This document shows, one piece after another, positions 43,228-51,347 of a stretch of 64,000 nt of DNA. The notes beneath the pieces were generated by a model that searched no databases, was not told the origin of the DNA, and saw nothing but the letters and a program-made list of their open reading frames with translations. Both the position numbers and the translations under genes were made by a program. Every line of letters begins with the position of its first letter. The first letter of the stretch is position 1. The stretch covers positions 124,001 to 188,000 of the forward strand of contig NZ_QXGR01000006.1 of NCBI RefSeq assembly GCF_003604195.1, given 5' to 3'. Origin of the DNA: Simplicispira lacusdiani (GTDB lineage: Bacteria; Pseudomonadota; Gammaproteobacteria; Burkholderiales; Burkholderiaceae_C).

Positions 43228-44169
43228 ATGTCCTATATGGGTGAACTCGACAGCCACAACGCGGTGTACCGAACCCTGCTCGAATCGACCAAGGCCATTC
43301 CCTGGAAGATCGACTGGGCCACCAAGCGGTTCACCTATATCGGTCCGCAGATCGAGGAACTGCTCGGCTGGAGCCCGGAGAGCTGGATGAGCGTCGAGGA
43401 CTGGGCCATGCGCATGCACCCCGAAGACCGCGACTACGTGGTGAACTTCTGCGTGGCGCAGTCCCAGGCCGGCGTGGACCATGAAGCCGACTACCGCGCG
43501 CTGACCAAGGACAACGGCTATGTGTGGATTCGCGACGTGGTGCATGTGGTGCGCCACGGCAGCGGCGAGCCCGAGGCGCTGGTCGGCTTCATGTTCGACA
43601 TCAGCGAGCGCAAGAAGACCGAGGAGAAGCTGCTCGCGCTGCAAAAGGAGCTGGAGGCCCTGTCGTTCAAGGACGGCCTGACCAACATCGCCAACCGGCG
43701 CCGCTTCAACGCCTGCCTGGAGGTGGAATGGGACAGCGCGCGCAGCAACGGCCAGCCGCTGTCCATCCTGCTGTTCGACATCGATTTCTTCAAGCAGTAC
43801 AACGACCTCTACGGCCATGTGCGGGGCGACCGCTGCCTGATCGACATCGCGCAGACGCTGAGCCTGGCGCTCGACGGCCCGCGCGATCTGGTCGCGCGCT
43901 ACGGCGGCGAGGAGTTTGTCGTGCTGCTGCCGCAGGCCGACGCCGATGTGGCGCGCAAGGTCGCCGAGCGCTGCCAGCGGCTGATCCAGAAGCAGGCCAT
44001 CGTGCATGCGCAATCGCCGCACGACGGGCGCATCACCGTCAGCATCGGGGCGGGCACCGTCGTTCCGTCCGAGGGCATGAAGCCCTCGGACTTCATCGAG
44101 GCCGTGGACCGGCAACTCTACGCGGCCAAGAAGAACGGCCGCAACCGGATCGAATCCACGCCTGGGTGA
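43228..44169 (+). CDS. PAS-domain diguanylate cyclase
   Basis: A 313-residue cytoplasmic protein. The PAS/PAC unit (about 10-125) reads YRTLLESTKAIPWKIDWATK and GFMFDISERKKTEEK. A short coiled coil links to a GGDEF domain (about 145-310). Its signature is GGEEF and upstream metal residues LLFDIDFFKQYND are intact. The inhibitory I-site is absent because the -9 Arg is not present, so product inhibition may be weak. AAGGAGGG lies directly before ATG 43222, which makes the ATG at 43228 the better start. Confidence 0.92.
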   Translation: MSYMGELDSHNAVYRTLLESTKAIPWKIDWATKRFTYIGPQIEELLGWSPESWMSVEDWAMRMHPEDRDYVVNFCVAQSQAGVDHEADYRALTKDNGYVWIRDVVHVVRHGSGEPEALVGFMFDISERKKTEEKLLALQKELEALSFKDGLTNIANRRRFNACLEVEWDSARSNGQPLSILLFDIDFFKQYNDLYGHVRGDRCLIDIAQTLSLALDGPRDLVARYGGEEFVVLLPQADADVARKVAERCQRLIQKQAIVHAQSPHDGRITVSIGAGTVVPSEGMKPSDFIEAVDRQLYAAKKNGRNRIESTPG

Positions 44170-44270
44170 GCGCGCCACCGCCCGCCCAGCCACGGCGTGC
44201 GGGCGCTCCAGGGCGGGTTCCCGTCACGCCGGGCGCATACACTGCGGCGCTGTTTCCTGTCCGTTTGCTC

Positions 44271-45521
44271 ATGTCTTCTGCACGCCCTGTTTCCACGCCT
44301 TCCGCACCCGCGCCCGCCTCGGCATGGCAGGTGTTCTGGATCTTCCTGCGCCTGGGGCTGACCTCGTTCGGCGGCCCGGTGGCGCACCTGGGCTATTTCC
44401 GCGATGAGTTCGTGCAGCGCCGCCGGTGGCTCACCGAGCACAGCTACGCCGATCTGGTGGCCCTGTGCCAGTTCCTGCCCGGCCCGGCCAGCAGCCAGGT
44501 GGGCATGGCGCTGGGGCTGCTGCGCGCGGGCATGCCCGGCGCGCTGGCGGCGTGGCTGGGGTTCACGCTGCCCTCGGCCCTGGTGCTGGCCTTGTTCGGC
44601 CTGGGGCTGGCCTCCGGCGCCATGGCGCCGGGCGCGGGCGCGCTGCACGGGCTGAAGGTGGTGGCCGTGGCCGTGGTGGCGCAGGCGGTGTGGGGCATGG
44701 CGCGCAGCCTGTGCGTGGGCCGTGCGCGGGTCACGCTGATGGCGCTGGCGGCCTGCGCGGTGCTGCTGTGGCCGAACGTGTGGGCGCAGGTGGGCGTGAT
44801 GCTGGCGGCCGGCGTGGCGGGCTGGTGGCTGTTTGGCCGGGGCCAGGCGGCACGGCCCGGTGCCGTGCCTGCACCCGCCGATGAGGCGCTGCGCGTGCCC
44901 GTGCGGCGGCGCACCGGGGCAGCGCTGCTGCTGCTGTTCGCCGCGCTGCTGGTGCTGCTGCCGCTGGCCGTGCGACTGTGGCCGGGCACGCTGCTGGCCC
45001 TGTTCGATGCCTTCTACCGCGTGGGCGCGCTGGTGTTCGGCGGCGGCCATGTGATGCTGCCGCTGCTGCAGGCGGTGGTGGTGCCGCCGGGCTGGGTGTC
45101 GGCCGACGCCTTCCTGGCGGGCTACGGCGCCACGCAGGCGGTGCCAGGGCCGTTGTTCACCTTCGCGGCCTTCCTGGGCGCGGCCATGGCGCCGTGGCCG
45201 GGCGGCTGGCTGGGAGCCGTGGTGTGCCTGGTGGCCATCTTCGTGCCCTCGTTCCTGCTGGTGGCGGGCGCGCTGCCGTTCTGGGAGCGGCTGCGCCGCG
45301 ATGCGAACGCGCAGGCCGCGCTGGCCGGGGTGAACGCCGCCGTGGTGGGGCTGCTGCTGGCGGCGCTGTACCAGCCGGTGTTCACCAGCGCCATCCTGGG
45401 CGCGGCGGATTTCGGGCTGGCGCTGCTGGCTTTCGTGGCGCTGGTGTTCTGGCGCGTGCCGCCCTGGGCCGTGGTGCTGGCCAGCGGCGTGGGCGGAGCC
45501 CTGCTGGCGCATGGGGTATAG
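44271..45521 (+). CDS. chrA: Chromate transporter, ChrA family (long, two-domain form)
   Basis: A 416-residue inner-membrane protein with two homologous CHR halves. The first contains FLRLGLTSFGGPVAHLGYF and CQFLPGPASSQVGMALG, the second FYRVGALVFGGGHVMLPLL and TQAVPGPLFTFAAFLGAA. ChrA exports chromate using the proton gradient. There is no chrB regulator nearby, so specificity for chromate against other oxyanions is not proven. The start ATG follows long noncoding sequence rich in GC without a strong ribosome site. Confidence 0.92.
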   Translation: MSSARPVSTPSAPAPASAWQVFWIFLRLGLTSFGGPVAHLGYFRDEFVQRRRWLTEHSYADLVALCQFLPGPASSQVGMALGLLRAGMPGALAAWLGFTLPSALVLALFGLGLASGAMAPGAGALHGLKVVAVAVVAQAVWGMARSLCVGRARVTLMALAACAVLLWPNVWAQVGVMLAAGVAGWWLFGRGQAARPGAVPAPADEALRVPVRRRTGAALLLLFAALLVLLPLAVRLWPGTLLALFDAFYRVGALVFGGGHVMLPLLQAVVVPPGWVSADAFLAGYGATQAVPGPLFTFAAFLGAAMAPWPGGWLGAVVCLVAIFVPSFLLVAGALPFWERLRRDANAQAALAGVNAAVVGLLLAALYQPVFTSAILGAADFGLALLAFVALVFWRVPPWAVVLASGVGGALLAHGV

Positions 45522-45525
45522 GTTT

Positions 45526-45594
45526 TGCATAAAAATGGCCTCCAGCGCTTGATGGACAAGCGCCAGCAGCTATCAAATCAATAGTATTCAATCC
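45526..45594 (+). repeat. Dispersed hairpin repeat, copy 7 (best-preserved reference)
   Basis: Order: CATAAAAATGGCCTC, then stem CAGCGCTTG, short loop, CAAGCGCCAG, then CAGCTATCAAATCAATAGT. This copy is the fullest in the window and is used as the reference for the others. It separates chrA from the AEC transporter gene. Confidence 0.85.
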
Positions 45595-45627
45595 CCGCCG
45601 CGCAGTGCCTTGCGGGCGATTCGCACC

Positions 45628-46584
45628 TTGAACTCACCTGTCTTCAACGCCCTGGTCCCGGTGATCCTGTTCATCGCCATGGGCTTCATCGTGGGGCGCC
45701 GTGGCTGGATACGCGCAGCGGCCGTGAAGGACCTGTCCAACCTGGTGTTCATGGTGCTCACGCCCGCGCTGCTGTTCCGCACCATGAGCACGGTGCATGT
45801 GCAAGACCTCGATTTCGGGCCCATCGCCATCTATTTCGCCGCGGCAGGGCTGGTGTTCGCGGCCACGCTGGCCATGACGGGCTTCTCCAGCTTGGCGGCG
45901 GCGCGGGCGCTGGCCCACACGTTCAGCAACACCATCATGATCGGCGTGCCGCTGGTGGGGCTGGCGTTCGGCCAGCAGGGGCTGGTGACGCTGTTCACGC
46001 TGATTTCGGTGCATTCGCTGATCCTGCTGACCTCGGCCACGGTGGTGTTCGAGCTGGCCGTGGCGCGCGAGCACCGCAGCCGCGCGGGCCATGCCCACCA
46101 GGCCCTGTGGCGCACGGTGCTGCAGGCGGTGCGCAACGGCATCGTGCATCCGGTGCCGCTGCCAATCATCGCAGGCCTGCTGTTCGCGCAGACCGGGCTG
46201 GTCGTGCCGCAGGTGGTCGACAAGCCGCTGCAGTTGCTGGGCCAGGCGCTGGGCCCGCTGGCGCTGCTGCTGGTGGGGGTGACGATGGCGTTCTCCACCG
46301 TGGGGGCGCATTTCCGGGCGGCGCTGCGCATCGCACTGGTGAAGAATCTCGCGCTGCCGCTGGTGCTGGCCGCGCTGGGCTGGGCCGCTGGGCTTTCCGG
46401 CCTGCCGCTGGCGGTGATGGTGGTGGCGGCCTCGCTGCCCGTGGGCGCCAATGTGTTCCTGTTCGCCCAGCGCTACGAGGTGGCGCAGGACGAGGTGACG
46501 GCCAGCGTGGCCGTGTCCACGGCGCTGGGGCTGCTCACGGTGCCGGTGGTGCTTTTGCTGGTGGCGCGGTACGTGCCGGCCTGA
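45628..46584 (+). CDS. AEC-family (auxin efflux carrier-type) transporter
   Basis: A 318-residue membrane protein with about ten hydrophobic segments in two halves. Visible are FNALVPVILFIAMGFIVGRRGW, LVFMVLTPALLFRTM and SNTIMIGVPLVGLAFG (the TM4 Asn/Pro region). The second half has VGANVFLFAQRYEV. Family members export malonate, malate or other organic acids. It starts at TTG 45628; TTG 45610 is an alternative, and neither has a clear ribosome site. Nothing in the context points to its substrate. Confidence 0.88.
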   Translation: MNSPVFNALVPVILFIAMGFIVGRRGWIRAAAVKDLSNLVFMVLTPALLFRTMSTVHVQDLDFGPIAIYFAAAGLVFAATLAMTGFSSLAAARALAHTFSNTIMIGVPLVGLAFGQQGLVTLFTLISVHSLILLTSATVVFELAVAREHRSRAGHAHQALWRTVLQAVRNGIVHPVPLPIIAGLLFAQTGLVVPQVVDKPLQLLGQALGPLALLLVGVTMAFSTVGAHFRAALRIALVKNLALPLVLAALGWAAGLSGLPLAVMVVAASLPVGANVFLFAQRYEVAQDEVTASVAVSTALGLLTVPVVLLLVARYVPA

Positions 46585-46590
46585 GCGGGT

Positions 46591-46992
46591 TCACAGGTGG
46601 CCGCAGAAGGCGGGGGCGCTGTCCCAGCGGTCGTGCATGCCGTCCACGTGCACGATGGCCAGCCTGGAAAGCTCTTCCTCTGAAATGCCTTCCAGGCAAC
46701 CCAGGTTCACGCCGTACATCTTGCCGATGGGCGTCTCGGTGCCGATGCCGAAGGGCCGCACGCCGCAGTGCCGGCAGAAGTAGTGCTGGTTCTTGCGGCT
46801 GTTGAACAGGTATTGCGTCAGTTCCTGCTCGCCCGCCAGCAGCCGAAAACCGCCCTCGCGCGCCACGGCGGGCCAGAAGCGCGTGCGCCGGCAGATCGAG
46901 CAGTTGCAACGGTAGGTGGGTTCGCTGAGGTCCAGGTCGGCCTCGAAGCGCACCGCACCGCAGTGGCAGGAGCCTTGGTAGGTTTGCAGCAT
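46591..46992 (-). CDS. GFA-family zinc protein (glutathione-dependent formaldehyde-activating type)
   Basis: A 133-residue protein. Zinc-binding cysteines are in GSCHCGAVRFEA near residue 8, CNCSICRRTR near 29 and CRHCGVRPFGIG near 73. The family was named for an enzyme aiding condensation of formaldehyde with glutathione, but most bacterial members are uncharacterised. AAAGGA precedes the ATG by 6 bp. It is the last of several minus-strand genes and is not clearly tied to them. Confidence 0.9.
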   Translation of the reverse strand: MLQTYQGSCHCGAVRFEADLDLSEPTYRCNCSICRRTRFWPAVAREGGFRLLAGEQELTQYLFNSRKNQHYFCRHCGVRPFGIGTETPIGKMYGVNLGCLEGISEEELSRLAIVHVDGMHDRWDSAPAFCGHL

Positions 46993-47012
46993 GGCCGGTC
47001 CTTTCGTGGCGG

Positions 47013-47270
47013 TCATCGGTGTTCGCGTGGATGGCTGTGCCGGTCCATGGCCAGCCCGACCACGGCGGCACCGAGGGAGGATGCCACCAGGCTGACCAGC
47101 ACCGCGATAGGCCAGAACGGGTCCAGATGGCCCAGGTACAGCCAGTTGGCCGCCTGGAACAGCACCGGGGGCAGCAGCACCGCGACGGCCAGGGCCATGC
47201 GGCCCCGCAAGTACCGGAAAGCGGGCACGCCCACCAGCACGATCAGGGCGGCAAGCAGCAGGTAGGCCAT
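47013..47270 (-). CDS. Small membrane protein of unknown function
   Basis: An 85-residue protein with three hydrophobic segments (LLLAALIVLVGVPAF; LAVAVLLPPVLFQAANWLYL; WPIAVLVSLVASSLGAAVVG). A basic C-terminus, DRHSHPREHR, follows. It lies between pdxH and the GFA gene with short gaps (18 and 20 bp), so the three may be one transcript. No family is recognised. Confidence 0.7.
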   Translation of the reverse strand: MAYLLLAALIVLVGVPAFRYLRGRMALAVAVLLPPVLFQAANWLYLGHLDPFWPIAVLVSLVASSLGAAVVGLAMDRHSHPREHR

Positions 47271-47288
47271 GTGAGCCTCGGAGGGGGC

Positions 47289-47936
47289 TCAGGGTGCCAG
47301 CCGCTCGCGCACCCAGCCTTCGCCCTCCTGGCGGTAGCGCAGGCGGTCGTGCAGGCGGCTCTTGCGGCCTTGCCAGAATTCCCACTGGTCGGGCTTGAGG
47401 CGGTAGCCGCCCCAGTGCGGCGGGCGCGGCGGGCTGAGCATGAACTGGGCGCCGTACTTGGCGGCGTTGGCCACCAGCACGCCGCGCCCGGCGATCACCT
47501 GGCTCTGCGGGCTGGCCCAGGCGCCGATGCGCGAGTCGAGCGGGCGGCTGTGGAAGTATTCGTCGCTCTCGGCGTCGCTCACCTTCTCCACGGTGCCCTC
47601 GATGCGCACCACGCGCTCCAGCTCCAGCCAGTGGAACTGCAGCGCCGCATAGGGGTTGCCCGCCAACTGACGGCCCTTGCGGCTTTCGTAGTTGGTGAAC
47701 CAGACGATGCCGCGTTCGTCGTAGCCCTTGATGAGCACGATGCGCGTGCTGGGCCGCAGGTCGCTGCCCACGGTGGCCACGGTCATGGCGTTGGGTTCGG
47801 TGACCTGCGCGTCGAGGGCTTCCTTGAGCCACTGGTCGAACTGCCGCAGCGGGTCGGCGTGCGAGGCGTCTTCGTTGAGTTCGGCGCGCTCGTAGCTCTT
47901 GCGCAGATCGGCGATGGATGTGGAGGGGCTGCTCAT
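47289..47936 (-). CDS. pdxH: Pyridoxamine/pyridoxine 5'-phosphate oxidase
   Basis: A 215-residue FMN enzyme that makes pyridoxal 5'-phosphate. Visible are [20 protein letters not shown] at the N-terminus, [35 protein letters not shown] near 55-92 (FMN site), [18 protein letters not shown] near 130 and the C-terminal [15 protein letters not shown]. The last two motifs are diagnostic of PdxH. ATG 47936 is used; 47945 is three codons earlier. Confidence 0.95.
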   Translation of the reverse strand: MSSPSTSIADLRKSYERAELNEDASHADPLRQFDQWLKEALDAQVTEPNAMTVATVGSDLRPSTRIVLIKGYDERGIVWFTNYESRKGRQLAGNPYAALQFHWLELERVVRIEGTVEKVSDAESDEYFHSRPLDSRIGAWASPQSQVIAGRGVLVANAAKYGAQFMLSPPRPPHWGGYRLKPDQWEFWQGRKSRLHDRLRYRQEGEGWVRERLAP

Positions 47937-47976
47937 GCCCGCCATTGTGCCGTGGCCTTATATCGTCAACACGTTC

Positions 47977-48495
47977 TTAGTCGCGCTGGATGACTGCGCA
48001 AGCGAGGCGCGGGCCGGCGTTGCCAGTCGGCTGGGTGGCGTAGTCGTCGGGATCGCGGTGCACGATCAGGCCTCGGCCCACCACGTCGGTGCTGCCGCTG
48101 CCCAGGCGGATGCTGCGCGAGTCGAAGCTGAACCGCGCCACGCCCTTGGCGTCGGCCTTCAGGCTGGGCAGGTCGCCCGTGTGGTGCATGCCTTCGCCGT
48201 GGCGGCCGTGCGCCTGGCCGGCGGGATTGAAGTGACCGCCGGTGCTCAGGCCGTCGCCGCTGGAGCAGTCGCCTTTTTCATGGATGTGGAAGCCGTGCTC
48301 GGCGCCGGGCTTGAGGCCGCTGATCTGGCCGCTGACCTGCACCACGTCTCCCATCTGCGCGAAGCGCACCGTGCCCGCCACGGCGTTGCCGCGCGTGGGT
48401 TCGAGCGCGGCGCGGGCCGAGGGGCCGGACGGGTAGGCTGAGCAGCCGGCGATCGCGAGAGCGGCCAGGGCGAGCAGGGTGAACCGTGGTGTCAT
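47977..48495 (-). CDS. sodC: Cu/Zn superoxide dismutase, lipoprotein form
   Basis: A 172-residue periplasmic or envelope-bound enzyme dismutating superoxide. The signal ends in a lipobox (LLALAALAIAGC, Cys near residue 18). Copper/zinc ligands are in GFHIHEKGDCSSGDG and GGHFNP, HGRHGEGMHHTGDLP and GLIVHRDPDDY. The structural disulfide partners are GDCS and LACAVI. TQPTGNAG resembles the conserved loop preceding the last strand. ATG 48495 is preferred because the signal peptide starts there. Confidence 0.93.
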   Translation of the reverse strand: MTPRFTLLALAALAIAGCSAYPSGPSARAALEPTRGNAVAGTVRFAQMGDVVQVSGQISGLKPGAEHGFHIHEKGDCSSGDGLSTGGHFNPAGQAHGRHGEGMHHTGDLPSLKADAKGVARFSFDSRSIRLGSGSTDVVGRGLIVHRDPDDYATQPTGNAGPRLACAVIQRD

Positions 48496-48618
48496 GGCGT
48501 GGATTCCTTGATGCAAGTTAAGAAAACCCGCACTCTAAGCCCGCTCCGGCTTTCTTGCAGCGGCGCGTTCCGGCCGCTGCGGCAATAAGTCACGTCCGGC
48601 GCATGAACGTGCAGCCGC

Positions 48619-49212
48619 CTAGGGTTTCCTTGGCGAGAGCCTGAGCAGTTGGCCCAGCGCCCGGTCGTGGATGCCGACCTTGCGCAAGCCGTGGTAGGTG
48701 TCGTGTGCGTAGTCGTGCGTGCTGCCATAGCGGCCGCTGGCCTGCAGGAAGATGCGGCGGTATTCGTCGGGGTGCAGTTCACCCGTGAAATTGGGGCTGC
48801 TGCGCGAGAGCGTGAAGGCCAGCGCGCGCACCGTGCCCTGCGGTGTGTGGCAGGGGAGCCAGCGCGGGTCGTACACGCCCGTGGGCATTTCGCGCTGCCA
48901 CAGGTTCACCAACACCTGGCGGGCGTGGCGCTGCTCGACGCGGAACACCACGCCCCGGCAACTGCCGCCCGAGAGCATGCCGAACACCAGGCCCGGGCAT
49001 TCGGGCGTGCCCCGGTTGACGCGGCTCCACATCTTGAGCGCACGGTGCCAGCCGTGCACGCGGGCGGGGCGCTGCTCGGCGAAATCGAAGTCGGGCCGCC
49101 AGATCAGCGAGGCGTAGCCGAAGACCCACAGGTCGTCCTGGCCCCCCCAATCCTGTAGCGCCCGCTCCAGCATGGGCGCGGGGTCGCGGGTGGGTGCGGT
49201 GAAAGTGCTCAT
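48619..49212 (-). CDS. chaC: Gamma-glutamylcyclotransferase, ChaC family
   Basis: A 197-residue cytosolic enzyme of the type that cleaves glutathione to 5-oxoproline and Cys-Gly. The substrate-binding motif VFGYASLIWRPDF lies near residue 30, and GWHRALKMWS and GTPECPGLVFGM follow. Conserved acidic residue candidates are in REMPTGVYDPRWL. It is divergent from the OmpA-like gene across 47 bp. A start at 49239 is possible but would eat into that promoter. Confidence 0.92.
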   Translation of the reverse strand: MSTFTAPTRDPAPMLERALQDWGGQDDLWVFGYASLIWRPDFDFAEQRPARVHGWHRALKMWSRVNRGTPECPGLVFGMLSGGSCRGVVFRVEQRHARQVLVNLWQREMPTGVYDPRWLPCHTPQGTVRALAFTLSRSSPNFTGELHPDEYRRIFLQASGRYGSTHDYAHDTYHGLRKVGIHDRALGQLLRLSPRKP

Positions 49213-49259
49213 AGAATCAAGGGTTTCCCCGACCCTCATTATTCACGGAGTCTTTCCCC

Positions 49260-49757
49260 ATGTCCTTCAGCAGTTCCGACGACGACGGCCAGCAGCGCTT
49301 TGCCCTGGGTTTCCTGTTTGCCCTGATCACGCTGATCGTGGCCACCGTGGTGGGCGTGGCTGTCCACAAGAGCGGTTCCGCGCGGGCCCCCAAGACCGTG
49401 GCCGCCGCCGTGGCGGCCGAGGATGCCGCCAGCGTGCGCGTGGAAAACGGCGTGGTGAAGTTCTTCTTCGCCACGGCCAAGGCCGACCTGGCCGTGGGCG
49501 CCGCCGAAGCCCTGGCCGATGTGGTCAAGGGCGTGGCCGAGGGCAAGAAGGCCATGGTCTCGGGCTTCCATGACGCCACCGGCGATGCCGCGCAGAACGC
49601 CGAGCTGGCCAAGAGCCGCGCGCTGGCCGTGGCAGAAGCCCTCAAGGCCCTGGGCGTGGCCGAGGACCGCATCGAGCTGAAGAAGCCCGAGCAGACCGAA
49701 GGCAGCGGCAGCAACGCCGAGGCCCGCCGCGTGGAAGTGGCGCTGTCGGCCTCCTGA
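49260..49757 (+). CDS. Membrane-anchored OmpA-like peptidoglycan-binding protein
   Basis: A 165-residue protein. One transmembrane helix at about 15-37 (FALGFLFALITLIVATVVGV) is followed by a short Ala-rich linker and an OmpA C-terminal-like domain (60-160). VVKFFFATAKADLAVGAAEALADVV, VSGFHDATGD and NAELAKSRALAVAEALKALGV match the fold, though the usual G-H-T-D motif reads FHDATGD. It probably ties the inner membrane to peptidoglycan. CGGAG lies upstream of the ATG, and a strong terminator follows. Confidence 0.85.
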   Translation: MSFSSSDDDGQQRFALGFLFALITLIVATVVGVAVHKSGSARAPKTVAAAVAAEDAASVRVENGVVKFFFATAKADLAVGAAEALADVVKGVAEGKKAMVSGFHDATGDAAQNAELAKSRALAVAEALKALGVAEDRIELKKPEQTEGSGSNAEARRVEVALSAS

Positions 49758-49784
49758 TGCGCTGAGCCTCACTGCGCACGCACC

Positions 49785-49821
49785 ACGGCGTTGCCGGGCA
49801 CGGGCCCGCAACGCCGTTTTT
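49785..49821 (+). terminator. Rho-independent terminator of the OmpA-like gene
   Basis: ACGGCGTTGC (49785-49794) and GCAACGCCGT (49808-49817) form a perfect 10-bp stem with a 13-base loop. A T-run at 49817-49821 follows, 28 bp past the stop codon. Confidence 0.9.
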
Positions 49822-49957
49822 CATGGGGCGCGTGGAGCAGGGTGGGGCTTGTAGTCTTGCCTTGGGTCAAGTCGGCATGGGCATGGCTTGGTACACTCGC
49901 GCCGATTTGTAGCAGGAAGTATCAAGAGCCCTTGGTGCATTCAAGCAGCGCGTTTCC

Positions 49958-50551
49958 ATGCACCACCACACCATTTTCGATACGCCGGTCGTCAACACCC
50001 TGCTGCGCGGGCTGTCCATCGGTATCCTTCGCGCCACCGGCTGGAAGGTGGAGGGGCAGCTTCCGGCGCACGCCGCCAAAAGCGTGCTCATCGCCGCCCC
50101 GCACACCAGCAACTGGGACCTGCCCTACACGCTGATGCTGTCTTTCGTGCTGCGCCTGCGCGTGTACTGGATGGGCAAGCAAAGCATCTTCCGCTGGCCG
50201 TTCGGCCCTCTCATGCGCTGGCTGGGCGGCATCCCGGTGAACCGCAGCCAGGCCAACAACCTCGTGGCCAGCTCGGCGCAGGCCATGCGCGAGGCCGAAG
50301 GCCCCATGCAGCTCATCGTGCCGCCCGAGGGCACGCGCGGCAAGACGCGGCATTGGAAGACGGGCTTCTACTTCATCGCCCAGCAGGCCGGCGTGCCCAT
50401 CGTGCTGGCCTTCGTGGACTACGAGCGCAAGGTCGGCGGCCTGGGCCCGCTGTTCGAGCCCACGGGCGACGTGGAGGCCGACATGGCCCGCATCAAGGCC
50501 TTCTACGCGCCCATCAAGGGCAAGAACGCGCACCAGTTCGATATTGGATGA
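49958..50551 (+). CDS. Lysophospholipid acyltransferase-family protein (PlsC-like)
   Basis: A 197-residue acyltransferase. The catalytic H-x4-D motif is APHTSNWDLPY near residue 48. The second motif is GGIPVNRS near 90 and the third PPEGTRGK near 122. It lacks a long N-terminal membrane anchor, though hydrophobic stretches suggest peripheral membrane association. Members transfer acyl groups onto lysophosphatidate or related acceptors. The substrate cannot be told from sequence. Its stop codon is embedded in a dispersed repeat copy. Confidence 0.88.
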   Translation: MHHHTIFDTPVVNTLLRGLSIGILRATGWKVEGQLPAHAAKSVLIAAPHTSNWDLPYTLMLSFVLRLRVYWMGKQSIFRWPFGPLMRWLGGIPVNRSQANNLVASSAQAMREAEGPMQLIVPPEGTRGKTRHWKTGFYFIAQQAGVPIVLAFVDYERKVGGLGPLFEPTGDVEADMARIKAFYAPIKGKNAHQFDIG

Positions 50552-50602
50552 AAATCGGCTCTAACGCTTTATAGGTAAGCGTTAGTAGCTATAAAAATAT
50601 TG
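50548..50602 (+). repeat. Dispersed hairpin repeat, copy 8
   Basis: Perfect 9-bp stem CTAACGCTT (50561-50569) and AAGCGTTAG (50577-50585), with the left side GAAAATCGGCT and right side TAGCTATAAAAATATTGC. It overlaps the acyltransferase stop codon. Confidence 0.75.
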
Positions 50603-50625
50603 CATTTTTGCGCTCTGCGCACGAC

Positions 50626-50760
50626 GCATGCTACTGGCCTGGCCCAGGTCAGCGGCCACCGCGCAAGGGCCGCCCCGCCGCGCTGGTGGCGTCCCCCTGC
50701 CCGCATCGCGTTGCGATGCGAGAGCGGGGGGAAGGCGCGCAGCGCCACAGGGGGGTGTTA
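50626..50760. repeat. Second dispersed repeat family: complex GC-rich hairpin region
   Basis: Nested inverted repeats in the convergent gap between the acyltransferase and AsnC genes. The core is CGCATCGC-GTT-GCGATGCG (50702-50720), flanked by TCCCCC and GGGGGGA, and outer GGTGGCG and CAGCGCC pairs. I associate this sort of sequence with intergenic repeats of Acidovorax-like genomes (recollection, unchecked). Confidence 0.5.
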
Positions 50761-51207
50761 CCCCACACTCCGGCGGTCGATCTTGCGGCTGAGCACGATG
50801 CTGGTCTGCGTGCGGTGCACCCCGTCCATCTGCCCGATCTGGTCGAGCAGGGCGTCGAGCCGCTCGTGGCTGGGGCAGCGCAGGAACACCAGGTAGTCGA
50901 ACTGGCCGCTCACGGCTGACACCTCCTCCACCTCGGGCATCGCGCCCAGCGCGCGCAGCACGGCCGGCGCCGTCTGCGGCAGCACGCTCAGGCTGCACCA
51001 GGCGCGCACGGCGGCGCTGTCCATGCGCGCGCCCAGGCGCACGCCGTAGCCCGCCACCACGCCCTCGCGCTCCAGCCGCGCGATGCGCGAGACCACGGTG
51101 GTGCGCGCCAGGCCCAGGCGCCGCGCCAGGGTGGCGGTGCTTTCGCGCGCGTTGGCCTGCAGCAGGCTCAGGAGCTGGCGGTCGGTGTCATCCAGGGGGT
51201 GGGTCAT
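50758..51207 (-). CDS. Lrp/AsnC-family transcriptional regulator
   Basis: A 149-residue regulator. The helix-turn-helix spans residues 5-60 (DRQLLSLLQANARESTATLA, then LGLARTTVVSRIARLEREGVV). The RAM ligand domain follows (VEEVSAVSGQFDYLVFLRC is the characteristic element). Members sense amino acids. It is divergent from a saccharopine-dehydrogenase-like gene and a 25-bp perfect palindrome lies between them. It probably controls that gene. Confidence 0.93.
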   Translation of the reverse strand: MTHPLDDTDRQLLSLLQANARESTATLARRLGLARTTVVSRIARLEREGVVAGYGVRLGARMDSAAVRAWCSLSVLPQTAPAVLRALGAMPEVEEVSAVSGQFDYLVFLRCPSHERLDALLDQIGQMDGVHRTQTSIVLSRKIDRRSVG

Positions 51208-51233
51208 GGTGTGTCGTTCAATTTCGCCGGAAT

Positions 51234-51258
51234 GACGAATATTAAAACGATATTCGTC
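51234..51258. promoter_or_regulatory. Perfect inverted repeat, probable AsnC operator
   Basis: GACGAATAT (51234-51242) and ATATTCGTC (51250-51258) are perfect inverted arms around a 7-base spacer. They lie 27 bp from the asnC start and 90 bp from the divergent dehydrogenase start. Such a site fits control of both promoters. Confidence 0.7.
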
Positions 51259-51347
51259 GATTTAGATGCTACACATTGACAGCACCTCGGCCTAGCATGT
51301 CCCTGGGCCGCACGACGGCCGAAACCAACGACACGAGGAGACACACC

